Shown one piece after another: positions 19,955 to 27,829 of a stretch of 47,149 nucleotides of DNA (positions are counted from its first letter, which is position 1; each line of letters begins with the position of its first letter). A program made the position numbers and the translations under genes. The DNA lies in NCBI RefSeq assembly GCF_000186865.1, contig NW_008705561.1:2630543-2677691 (forward strand), given 5' to 3'. The notes below the pieces were generated by a model. It was not told the DNA's origin, made no database searches, and saw only the letters and a list, made by a program, of their open reading frames with translations. The DNA comes from Aureococcus anophagefferens (lineage: Eukaryota; Sar; Pelagophyceae; Pelagomonadales; Pelagomonadaceae).

Positions 19955-20680
19955 ATGGCGCCGCGCAAGGGCGCCAAGAACCTCCCGAGCGCGGGCCTCA
20001 CGGCCGGCGGGGCGAGCCAGCAGCAGTCCCTGAGCTCGCTCAAGCGCGTGGACCCGGAGATCACGGAGATCCTCGCGTCGGCGACGCACGCGACGCTCTA
20101 CAACTTCGCGAGCGAGGAGTGGGAGCGCGGCGACGTCGAGGGCCCGCTCTTCATCGCGAAGCGGCGGTCGCAGCCGCGCTACCGCCTCGTCGTGCTCAAC
20201 CGCCTGTCCATGAGCAACCTCGTGGAAGACGTCGACGCGGGCTTCGAGATCGAGGTCGTCGATCGCTACCTCATCTTCCGGCGCGCGGACGACCAGGCGC
20301 GCATCCGCGGCCTCTGGTTCCACTCGCTCGAGGAGCACGCGGCCATCGGCGCGCTGCTCGAGAAGGTCCAGGCCGACGCCGCGCGCGAGGCCGCCGCGCC
20401 TCCGCCGCCGCCGCCGCCGCCCGCGGCGAGCCACTACGAGGGCGCCGCCCAGCTGCTCACGGGCCTGGCCATCGGCGGCGCGGGCGGCACGCCGTCGCGC
20501 GGCGGCGGCGCCTCGCCGGGCCTCCTCTCGCCCGCGCTCTTCTCGCCGTCGTCCGTCGCGCCGGCGCCGGCGCCGAGCCTCGACCTCGAGACGTTCAAGG
20601 GCGTGTTGCGGGACCTCGTCGAGGACGACGCCTTCATCACCGAGCTCCACATCCGGTACCAGGACAAGCTGCGCTCCTGA
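19955..20680 (+). CDS. DCP1: mRNA-decapping cofactor DCP1
   Basis: The 241-residue protein carries an EVH1-type DCP1 domain at about residues 20-150. It has an amphipathic helix before ATHATLYNF, then EWERGDVEGPLFIAKRR, PRYRLVVLNRLSM and DRYLIFRRAD followed by IRGLWFH, all diagnostic positions of DCP1. A polyproline stretch and a Gly/Ser-rich linker lead to a C-terminal helix (FKGVLRDLVEDDAFITELH) like the oligomerisation segment. It activates DCP2 to remove the 5' cap in cytoplasmic mRNA decay. ATG 19955 (MAPRKGAK) was chosen; the frame is open further upstream but without family-like sequence. High confidence. Confidence 0.92.
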   Translation: MAPRKGAKNLPSAGLTAGGASQQQSLSSLKRVDPEITEILASATHATLYNFASEEWERGDVEGPLFIAKRRSQPRYRLVVLNRLSMSNLVEDVDAGFEIEVVDRYLIFRRADDQARIRGLWFHSLEEHAAIGALLEKVQADAAREAAAPPPPPPPPAASHYEGAAQLLTGLAIGGAGGTPSRGGGASPGLLSPALFSPSSVAPAPAPSLDLETFKGVLRDLVEDDAFITELHIRYQDKLRS

Positions 20681-20726
20681 GGAGAGGAGCGTCGCCCCCC
20701 GCCGCTCGCTACCCGGTAAGCGCGGC

Positions 20727-22622
20727 TTACAGGTCGACCTTGGACGCGGTCCAGTCCGCGAGGCCCCGGCGGAGGTCGCCGAGGAGGAGCTCCGTGCGGT
20801 CCTCGGGGCCGATCTTCGCGCCCGCGGTCTCGTCGCCGACGGCCGCGGCGACGGCGGCCGTCGTCGGCGAGTCGACGAGCGGCGCGGACAGCACGCCGAG
20901 CGTGAGCGCGCCCGTGAGCGTCGCGTAGTTGAGGAGCCTGGGGTTCAACACGACGCCAATATAAAAGTATTCGCACGATTTCGACATCGTTGCTCTACGG
21001 TCTGAAACGAACTCGCCGAGAGAGAACGATCCATCCAAACATCAGCCGAAACGACTTCGATGCGACCGAGCTCGAGAGGTGTGAAGTTTCGCTGGACGGG
21101 GCCATCGTTTCCCGCGCGGTGAGGCGCGTGTCGAGGTCGTGGCCGCAGGAGCTCAACGCCTTGATGAGGGGCTCGAGCGACTCGACGCGCGCGAGGAGCG
21201 CGTCGCTGCCCCAGGCCGTGAGGCCCGCCTTGGGCAGCCCCGCCGCGCCTGTGTGGAAATCAACCGGTGGAACGCCCCGTCCGGCAAAAACTTCAAACTA
21301 TCTCGATACAATCGAAGTCGATTCGGCTGATTTTTGGACGAATCGATTGCTCTCGTCGAGTTCTCGAAACACGGCCGAAGATCAAAACGGTCGCATACGC
21401 GCACGTTGACGTCGGGTTGAAGATTTGAGTTCCGCGCGGCGCCGCGCAGGACCCGTAGAGCGCGGCGCGGAACGCGACGGCGGGGAGGTGGTGCGCCCAG
21501 TCCTCGTTGTAGACGGAGATGCGGTCCGGGGCGAGGTCGAGGCGCACGTAGTCCCAGGGCACGGACCGGATCTGCTCGAGCTCCTTCTCCAGCGTCGCCT
21601 CCCAGTCGTCGGGGAGCGCGACCGTGTCCCGCAGGATCATGACGACGCCGTCCCGTTCGAGCGCGGCCTCGATCTCCTCCTCCTGGCCGTGGTGCCGCGG
21701 GCCCTCGGCCATCTCCGCGAGGGTCCCGACGGCCCGGCTCGCGGCGGGGCCCCCGCGCGGGAACTCGCGCTTCGCGGCGTGCAGCGCCTTGACCTGCGTG
21801 GAACTCAAATCTTCAACCCGACTTCAATGTGCGCGCATTCGAAAGGTTCGACACAAGTTCGGCTCTGCTTCGAGAACTCGACGAGAGCGATCGATTCGTC
21901 CAAGAATCAGCCGAATCGACTTCGATTTGGCCGAGCTAGAGAATTTCAAAGTTTGGTTGGGACGTCCCAAACCAGCGGTTGATTTCCACACAGGCCTTGA
22001 CGAAGGACGCCCAGGCGGCGACGCGCGCGTAGCAGCCCGCGTGGCTCGCCGCGGACGCGAAGGCCAGGGCCGGGTCCGGGACGCAGGCGAAGGCGTCGTC
22101 CGCGAGCGCGTTGTAGACGGAGTCGGCGCTCCGGCCCTCGGCGCTCGCCCGGTCGACGCAGCACGCGGCCGGGTTCGGCGTCGCCGCGCACTCGTAGGCG
22201 TCGCAGCTCCGGTGCGACGCGATGAAGGCGCCGATCTCCGACGGCGGCGCGAGGTCGGCGGCGGTCGTCGCCTCGAGCGCGCCGACGCGCTCGTGGCCGC
22301 GCGACGCGCCGCCCGGAGAACCGCCGAGCATGGCCTCCATGGACCGCCGCCGCTCGACGTCGCCGGCGGCGTTGACGTAGTAGACCTTGAGGAGCTCCGC
22401 CTTCGGGTAGAGCGTCGGCGCGTAGTCGCTCCCGGACCCGCGCGCCGCCCCGCGGAGCCAGGGCACGTAGGACGCCGTGGCCACGCAGTAGATCGTCATG
22501 GCCACGGCGGACGCGAGGCAGCAGTAGAGCACGGCGTTCGACTCCTTCTGCCGGGTCTGCTTCTCCGCGTCGTGGTCCCCCTCGTCCATGACCCGGTACG
22601 GGTCGATGAAGCCCCGGGCCAT
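20727..22622 (-). CDS. GT25-like glycosyltransferase with three introner introns
   Basis: Exons 22622-22002, 21793-21448, 21248-21128 and 20937-20727 join in frame to about 432 residues with phases 0, 1 and 2. The N-terminus has one membrane span (AVLYCCLASAVAMTIYCVA), as in Golgi type II enzymes. Downstream, KVYYVNAAGDVERRRSMEAML matches the start of the GT25 domain (LPS or collagen galactosyltransferase family), and VMILRDTVALPDDWEATL occupies the place of the usual acidic metal-binding motif. That motif here reads LRDT rather than EDD, so catalysis is uncertain. The C-terminus contains a hydrophobic stretch (LLNYATLTGALTLGVLSAP). All three introns are copies of one mobile element. The family call is moderate; exon structure is strong. 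Confidence 0.75.
20938..21127 (-). mobile_element. Introner C (GC-AG if excised precisely)
   Basis: The 182-bp element 20938-21119 is flanked by GCGCCTCA and GCTCCTCA (minus strand; 7 of 8 identical). Removing 190 bp joins ...CGHDLDT-LLNYATL... in frame (phase 2). The donor at the target start would be GC. A GT donor at 21097 inside the element is also in phase and would retain 30 bp. The core GTTTCGGCTGATGTTTGG and CTCTCGGCGAGTTCG is on the minus strand, the same as the host gene. The 3' end GTGTTGAACCCCAG contains a GTTGA branch-like motif. Confidence 0.8.
21249..21447 (-). mobile_element. Introner D (GC-AG intron with perfect target duplication)
   Basis: The 191-bp element 21249-21439 is flanked by a perfect duplication GCGCGGCG (minus strand; 21241-21248 and 21440-21447). 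Ends CCGCGCGGAACTCAAATC and, inverted, CTGTGTGGAAATCAACCG are imperfect inverted repeats. Removing 199 bp restores ...YGSCAAGLPKAGL... in frame. Canonical GT donors nearby break the frame, so GC is the likely donor. The element core is on the plus strand, inverted relative to the host gene and to introner E. Confidence 0.87.
21794..22001 (-). mobile_element. Introner E (GT-AG, perfect target duplication)
   Basis: The 200-bp element 21794-21993 is flanked by a perfect duplication GTCAAGGC (minus strand; 21786-21793 and 21994-22001). Terminal inverted repeats read CTGTGTGGAA and CTGCGTGGAA. Removing 208 bp joins ...AASF-VKALHAAK... or equivalent in phase 0. The GT donor is the target duplication and the AG acceptor is the element end. 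The core GATTCGGCTGATTCTTGGAC is on the minus strand. Both ends closely match those of introner D in the opposite orientation. Confidence 0.92.
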
Positions 22623-22806
22623 CGTCGCAAAGCCTGTTGTTTTTTATTGGGCTGCCCAAAGTTGGATTCTTGCATGGATTGTTGAACCAGCACCAGTTGG
22701 GCTGCATGATGTGATCGTGCTGATCGTCGTGGTCCTGATCGCGGGCCTCGTCGCGGTGGCCTACCACGTCGCCGTCGAGCAGCCCACCACGAGCGCCGCG
22801 ACCTAG
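22588..22806 (+). CDS. Possible small single-span membrane protein
   Basis: A 72-codon open frame ends with a strongly hydrophobic helix (DVIVLIVVVLIAGLVAVAYHV) and a short polar tail. Only the 3' half, after about 22705, has the GC-ending codons typical of genes here. The first 35 bases overlap the start of the GT25-like gene on the other strand, so the real start is doubtful. The palindrome TTGGGCTGCCCAA lies at about 22647-22659. It could be the last exon of an unseen gene or chance. Confidence 0.25.
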   Translation: MTRYGSMKPRAIVAKPVVFYWAAQSWILAWIVEPAPVGLHDVIVLIVVVLIAGLVAVAYHVAVEQPTTSAAT

Positions 22807-22818
22807 GCAAACCGCGTC

Positions 22819-23754
22819 ATGGCCGAGCTCTCGGCCGCCGCGCAGGTGCGCGCCATGATGCTGCCGACGGTGATCCCCGAGAAGCCGCGCGAGTGGGAGA
22901 CCTTTAAAGACCCGGAGACGGGCTGCGACTACCACCTGAACGTGGCGACGGGCGAGAGCAAGTGGGCCGGCTCCGCGGCGGACCAGGTGCGGTCCCAGCT
23001 CCACGCGCCGGCCGACGCGGCGCGCGGCGCCGACGACGACGACGATTCGGCGCCGCTCCGCCTCGAGCTCGTGCAGCCGCGCGTCCGCGCGTCCGACGTC
23101 GAGCGCTGCGACGTCTTCGACGACGAGGACGACGAGCTCAGCGCGGCCGCCGAGGAGGCCGCCGTCGCGCGCGAGTGGCGGGACCGGGGCATGCTGCGGA
23201 CGGTGCGGCGGCGGCCGCGCGCGCGCATGAGCTGCGGCGAGCGGTGCTGCGACCGCGCGCTCATGTGCCTCGAAGCGACGGCCTGCGAGCAGCCCCTCGC
23301 GCTCCTCGAGGCGCTGGGCCGCGGGCCCTTCTACGCGCTCGGGGGGCTGCTGCTCCACGTCCTCGCGGTGCTGGTCTGCGCGTCGCGGGGCTGCGACTGC
23401 GTCGCCGGGGCCAAGGTCGCGCGGAAGGCCAACGCCTTCTTCCGCGAGGGCGCGCTCTTTTTCTTTTCGGCGCTGTCGCTGGCGGTGCCCGGCGCCGCGC
23501 TCTTCGTCTACCGCGACGCGCCCCTCGACGACGCGGATTGGGACGTGCGCCCGCTGCCGACGCTCGTCGGGTCCGTGGACCCGCGGCGCTTCTGGGCCTT
23601 TTACCTCGGCCGCTGCTCGCTGGCGAACAACGGCTACTACGACCCGCTCCTCGGGTCCCTCGACTGGCCCTGGGCCGGCGCCGTGCTCCACCCGCCGACG
23701 CACGACCAGGACGACGGGCTGCTGGTCCCGCCGGGCTCGCCGACGCTGACCTAA
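22819..23754 (+). CDS. WW-domain membrane protein
   Basis: The 311-residue protein has an N-terminal WW domain (about residues 20-55: PREWETFKDPETGCDYHLNV, with the second aromatic in SKWAG), expected to bind proline-rich ligands. An acidic linker (DDDDD) and a cysteine pair region (SCGERCCDRALMCLEATAC) follow. Two likely membrane spans are at about residues 172-190 (LGGLLLHVLAVLVCAS) and 215-235 (ALFFFSALSLAVPGAALFV). The C-terminal part is aromatic-rich (RFWAFYLGRCSLANNGYY). I do not recognise a full-length family. The stop is 3 bp from the stop of the convergent fusion gene. Confidence 0.75.
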   Translation: MAELSAAAQVRAMMLPTVIPEKPREWETFKDPETGCDYHLNVATGESKWAGSAADQVRSQLHAPADAARGADDDDDSAPLRLELVQPRVRASDVERCDVFDDEDDELSAAAEEAAVAREWRDRGMLRTVRRRPRARMSCGERCCDRALMCLEATACEQPLALLEALGRGPFYALGGLLLHVLAVLVCASRGCDCVAGAKVARKANAFFREGALFFFSALSLAVPGAALFVYRDAPLDDADWDVRPLPTLVGSVDPRRFWAFYLGRCSLANNGYYDPLLGSLDWPWAGAVLHPPTHDQDDGLLVPPGSPTLT

Positions 23755-23757
23755 GCT

Positions 23758-26100
23758 TCACCTTACGCGCTTCTCGAACTCGCCGAGGACGAACTCCGTG
23801 AGCTGCTCCTTGGAGATGTACATGAGCGTGTTCGAGAGGACCGTGTGGAGGAGCTTGATGCTGAGGCCGTCGAAGACCGTGCCGCGCTTCGCCGGGCGGT
23901 GCCCGTGGGACACGTCCGTCGCCTGGAGCCGGCTCCGGTACCACTGGAGCGGGTGCGTGACGACCGCGGCCGCGAGCGTCGCCGCGGCCGCCGCGGCCGC
24001 GATGAGCGACGGCCCCGCGGACGCCTCCGTGGCGCCGAGGCCGCGCAGCAGCCCGTCGTAGGCCATCTGGCGCAGCGCGGGGAAGAGGATGAGCACCAGA
24101 TTCGGCGCGAGCCCCGCGCAGAACCAGGCCGGCCGCCGCGCGCGCTCGCCGCCGTCCGGCGTCGCGGGCAACCCCCCCTGGAGCCGCGTCACGACGACCC
24201 AGAACGGGTTCGTGGCGACGACGTTGCAGAGGCCCGCGAGGGCCGTCGCCAGGAACGTCTCCGCGGCGCCCGGCGCGCCGCGCCGCTCCTCGAGGAGCGC
24301 CGCGAAGAAGGCCTGCGCGGCCCAGAAGACCGTACCGGACGCGTAGACCGCGCACGCGGCGACGTTGACGCCCCGGTAGAGGCCGCAGCCGTCGCCGAAA
24401 CCCAGCGGCTCGCCGAGCATGGCCCGCGTCTGCAGCGTCGACAGCGGGTAGGTCGCGACGAAGGACGACACCATGGACAGGCCGCCGAGGAAACCCGCGA
24501 CGGCGGGCGACGCGCCGCCCGGAGGTGGAGTCGCCTCGTCGCAGCGCGGCGGCGGGCCGTCGACGACGACGCGGCCCTCGCGTCCGCGCGGCGACGCGGC
24601 GCCGCGCAGGGAGCGCAGGAAGACGTCGACGTCGACGGCGTCGCCGAGGTTTCTTCTTTCTACTCCTCCCAGGACGGCGCCGAAGCCGTCGCCGCCGTCC
24701 GCGAGCCACTCCGTGACGACGACGTCGACGGGTCCCGCCGGCCGCCGGAAGCAGCCCGGCGGCACCGTCAGCGCGTCGTCGTCGAGCACGAGGGGTCCAT
24801 CGTTGTTCCGGGCGGCTTCGCAGCCCCGGTCGGCGACGAGGACCGACGCGGAGCGCCCGTCGACGACGACGCGCGCGCGCGACGACGCCTGGAGGAACGC
24901 GCCGCCCGTGCCGCGCGGCGCCCGGCTCGCTGCGCCGTGGGCCGCGAAGGCGTCGAGGCGCGACGCGTTCTCGAAGGTGAGGACCGCGTAGCGGTTCGCC
25001 CAGGGAAGCACGCGCGTCGCCGCGTCGCGGCCGACGGGCCCCGCTTCCAGGCGGCCCCGCACGGACCCGCTCTCGAGGAGCGCGATGACCGGGCCCTTCG
25101 TCGTCTCGCAGCCGAGGCGCTCCATGGCGTCGGCGACGAGCGACCCGAGCGCGCACTCGCCGGATCGGCACGGCAGCGCGTCCGCGGCGCCGCGCGCGTC
25201 CCGCCAGCTCTCCGTCGACGGCTCCCCGAGCTCCGCGTCGACGAGCGCCGCAAAGTCCGCGAAGGCCGGGGTCGTCTCCGGCGGCGCGAAGTCGGGCTCC
25301 AGGGGCACGAGCGTGACCCTGGCGGCGTCGACGCGGACGCCGCCGGCGCGGCGGCCGAGCGCGAGGACCAGCACGCCGAGGTGGCTCCCGGAGACGCCGG
25401 CTTGGGCGACGACGGGCGCGCGCCGCCCGGCGACGCCGCGGACGAGGTGCGTGTGGCCGCCGAGGATCGCGTCTATTCGGCTCGCCCTCTCCCTCGCTCT
25501 CGCGAAAAGCCTCAAATCGAAGTCGTAGCCGCAGTGGCCCAGGGCGATCACGACGTCCGCGCCGCGGAACCGCAGGTCCCGCGCGTCGTCGAGCGCCGCG
25601 GCCGCCGTCGCGTCGTCGCAGGCGCGGCCCCCCGGAAGCGTCGCCGTGTCCGTGTAGCCCAAAAAACCGACGCGGACGTCGCCCGCGCGGCGCAGCCGCG
25701 TGCAGCGCACGTGGTCGTAGGTCCGGCACGCGCTGGCCGACACGAAGGGCGCCCGCGCCGCCGCCGACAGGTTGCCGAGCTCGGCCGCGAACTCGAGGTC
25801 GTGGTTGCCGACGCCTAAAGCCGCGTAGCCGAGGCCGCGCATCGCGCGGCCCATGCCCGCGGGGCCCGCCCGCCGGAAGTAGGCCGTGCCGACGCAGGCG
25901 TCGCCGCTGTCGACGACGAGGGCCGGCGCCGGCAGGCTTCGCGCCAGCCAGAAGGCGTGCTTCAGCGCGCCGATCTCGCCGTGCAGGTCCGTCGTGAAGG
26001 CGACGCTGAGCTCCGCGCGCGTCCAGTTGCCGCGCGAGTGGTTCCGGTGATGCCGGTCGTCGCCGGCGGCGAGCGCCGCGACGAGCAGGAGCGCGCGCAT
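23758..26100 (-). CDS. 5'-nucleotidase fused to a mitochondrial-carrier-family transporter
   Basis: One uninterrupted 780-codon frame encodes two full domains. After a signal peptide (MRALLLVAALAAG), residues ~32-520 are a UshA/CD73-like 5'-nucleotidase with metal-site motifs TTDLHGE, VVDSGDA, GVGNHDLEF, ALGHCGYD and GGHTHL, and the C-terminal substrate domain (ATRVLPWANRYAVLTFEN, WLADGGDGF). Residues ~528-780 hold three carrier repeats with signatures ATYPLSTLQTRAML, TNPFWVVVTRLQ and THPLQWYRSRLQA. The P-x-WVV-x-TRL form is typical of peroxisomal adenine-nucleotide carriers (PMP34/PNC). Inference: hydrolysis of a nucleotide is coupled to transport at one membrane. Membrane identity is unclear because carriers rarely have signal peptides. 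Start ATG 26100 gives the signal peptide. Confidence 0.85.
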   Translation of the reverse strand: MRALLLVAALAAGDDRHHRNHSRGNWTRAELSVAFTTDLHGEIGALKHAFWLARSLPAPALVVDSGDACVGTAYFRRAGPAGMGRAMRGLGYAALGVGNHDLEFAAELGNLSAAARAPFVSASACRTYDHVRCTRLRRAGDVRVGFLGYTDTATLPGGRACDDATAAAALDDARDLRFRGADVVIALGHCGYDFDLRLFARARERASRIDAILGGHTHLVRGVAGRRAPVVAQAGVSGSHLGVLVLALGRRAGGVRVDAARVTLVPLEPDFAPPETTPAFADFAALVDAELGEPSTESWRDARGAADALPCRSGECALGSLVADAMERLGCETTKGPVIALLESGSVRGRLEAGPVGRDAATRVLPWANRYAVLTFENASRLDAFAAHGAASRAPRGTGGAFLQASSRARVVVDGRSASVLVADRGCEAARNNDGPLVLDDDALTVPPGCFRRPAGPVDVVVTEWLADGGDGFGAVLGGVERRNLGDAVDVDVFLRSLRGAASPRGREGRVVVDGPPPRCDEATPPPGGASPAVAGFLGGLSMVSSFVATYPLSTLQTRAMLGEPLGFGDGCGLYRGVNVAACAVYASGTVFWAAQAFFAALLEERRGAPGAAETFLATALAGLCNVVATNPFWVVVTRLQGGLPATPDGGERARRPAWFCAGLAPNLVLILFPALRQMAYDGLLRGLGATEASAGPSLIAAAAAAATLAAAVVTHPLQWYRSRLQATDVSHGHRPAKRGTVFDGLSIKLLHTVLSNTLMYISKEQLTEFVLGEFEKRVR

Positions 26101-26162
26101 CAGCGCGTTCGGTCGCGGAGCGCTGTGGCATCAACAGATCATCAACGCGTTGCGGGCTGCGA

Positions 26163-26897
26163 GATGGCTGCGCGCTCATCGATGCATCATCGTGCTGGTC
26201 GAACGGCGACGGCGCGCGCACGGCGACGCTCGTCGCGTTCCAGCGGCCGGAGCGGGCGGGCCGGCTCCCGCGCGCCGCGCGCGCCGGCGACGCGGTCCGC
26301 TGCCGCCGCGTCGTCCGCGAGCCGCCCGCGCGAGGCGACGCCGCGACGCACGTCCGGCTCCGCAGCGTCGCCTGGAGCGCCTTCGCCGTGCTCCGGCGCG
26401 CGCGCGACGCGGCGCCCGGGGACGGCTTCGACGAGGCCCACGGCGACCTCCGGCTCCACCGCTGCGGCGCCGTGCGGATGACGGCGCCGACGTCGCGCCA
26501 GCTCGCGGCCGCGCGCGGCCTCCTCGGCGCGGCGCCCCGCGGCGCGGCCGCGCCCGGGGCCCCGCCGCCGGCGCTCGCCGACGCGCGGGGCCTCGCGCCC
26601 GGCGCCGCGGCAGCCGTGCGNNNNNNNNNNNNNNNNNNNNNNNNNNNNNNNNNNNNNNNNNNNNNNNNNNGCGCCGTCGCCGCGACGCGCGACGCCGCCG
26701 CCGCGACCGTCGTCCGCCTCGTCGACGACACGGGCGAGCTCGACGCCCTCGCGCCGCGCCGCGCGCTGCCGGCGGCCGCCGCGCGCGCGCTCGCGGCCGC
26801 CGAGCCCGGCGACGCCGTCGCCGCGACGCTCCGCGCCGCGGACGCGCGCGGGACGAGGGTCTTCCTCCTCGCGGACCTCAGGCTCGCCGCCGCGTGA
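26163..26897 (+). CDS. Gap-interrupted gene, possible OB-fold nucleic-acid-binding protein
   Basis: A coding-like frame runs from about 26163 to the stop at 26895-26897, interrupted by the N gap at 26621. No ATG lies in this frame near the 5' end, so a first exon or frame shift is missing; an ATG at 26164 is in another frame. Segments such as ARTATLVAFQRPERAGRLP then AGDAVRCRRVV, and later ATVVRLVDDTGELDAL then GDAVAATLRAAD, have the strand pattern of OB folds, as in POT1/RPA-type single-strand binders. That resemblance is weak. The apparent start is 60 bp from the divergent fusion gene. Confidence 0.45.
   Translation, partial: DGCALIDASSCWSNGDGARTATLVAFQRPERAGRLPRAARAGDAVRCRRVVREPPARGDAATHVRLRSVAWSAFAVLRRARDAAPGDGFDEAHGDLRLHRCGAVRMTAPTSRQLAAARGLLGAAPRGAAAPGAPPPALADARGLAPGAAAAVXXXXXXXXXXXXXXXXXXAVAATRDAAAATVVRLVDDTGELDALAPRRALPAAAARALAAAEPGDAVAATLRAADARGTRVFLLADLRLAAA
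26621..26670. other. Assembly gap (50 N)
   Basis: Fifty consecutive N bases lie in the middle of a coding frame. The round number suggests a placeholder rather than a measured length. The flanks are extremely GC-rich, a common cause of gaps. Confidence 0.99.
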
Positions 26898-27829
26898 GCG
26901 AAGCGCTCGAGTCGGCGTAAGTGTCGTGCCGGCGCAGCCACGAACGTCCGCCGGCGGCCGCGCGTCCTCGAAGACGCGGACGAGCTCCTACCCCCTCGCC
27001 GCCGGCCGCGGCGCCCCCCGTGCTCCCTGCCGTGCTCGGCTGCTTGGCCGAAGCGAAGGCATGTGAGGATAGCGGGAGGCGCTGGGCACGCCCTGCAGGC
27101 CACGCGTAGCGCGTCGGTGGAGATCGAATCCTTTTTCTCCGCGGCCATCGCCGCCCGCGGCAACGTCGGCAGGCCAGGCTTGGGTGAATCCTCCTTGACG
27201 CCGTGACACCGGCGCTCGCTCTCAACCCACCACTACTTGTATCGCCCCGCGTCGCCCTTCCCGTCGCCCTTCCATCTACAGGGGGTCGCTCGTTCGGGCC
27301 CACATTCCTCCCGTCGAAACCCCCTCCCGATTTCGTCCACTGCGCCATGACATTTTGAGAGCGGTGGTCGGTCAGGTGCCACCTCCGTCTCGAACTCCGA
27401 CCTCTGCTCGCGCGCCCGCTGTGTGAGCAGCTACACGTCGTATTCTCCCTCGAAATCGTCGCAAACGCGTGCGCCATCGTTCGAACCGTCGGTTTTGTCG
27501 TCGTCACGGGATGATTGGACGAGCGAGAGATCTTAACGACGCACCGAGCGCGCCACAAGCTTCGAGGAGGACCCCGTCCTCGTCGGCCTGCGCCACGAGC
27601 ACTCGATCGGCCTCCGGCCCTTCGCGGCCTTCGACGTCCCCGAGCACGTCCGCGTCAGCCTTGGCGAGCGGCCAAGCCGCGACGTCGTCGACGTCGCGCC
27701 GCGGTTCGCCAACGACACATGCGGTCGCCGTCGCGGGCTCAGCCTCACACCGCGCGGCCGGGGATCTCGCTATCGAAATTGCAAAGATCGAAATCAACCA
27801 AAGCGCGCAAACCCCCGCGCAGGCCAAAC
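26898..27829. other. Gene-poor interval
   Basis: No complete gene is visible here. The part 27200-27520 is CT-rich and less GC-rich than coding DNA. The only coding-like stretch is the orphan exon listed separately. I checked for a tRNA because of the string GGAGATCGAATCC near 27118-27130, but no paired arms flank it. Confidence 0.6.
27561..27724 (+). pseudogene. Orphan exon-like coding fragment
   Basis: A 164-bp stretch has the GC-ending codon pattern of real genes here and reads as EDPVLVGLRHEHSIGL, then RPFAAFDVPEHVRVSLG and RDVVDVAPRFANDT. It is preceded by CACAAG and followed by GTCGCC, so AG and GT flank it as in an internal exon. No ATG or partner exon is evident. It may be a gene remnant or an exon of an unresolved gene. 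I do not recognise the family. Confidence 0.3.

Noticed and set aside
21249..21450. Use of a canonical GT donor (GGGTCCTGC at 21447-21455) for introner D
   Set aside because: It puts the next exon into an Arg/Gly-rich frame, while exact removal with a GC donor keeps a protein-like frame and rebuilds the pre-insertion site.
27115..27135. tRNA T-loop-like string GGAGATCGAATCC
   Set aside because: No complementary T-stem, anticodon arm or acceptor stem can be formed around it on either strand.
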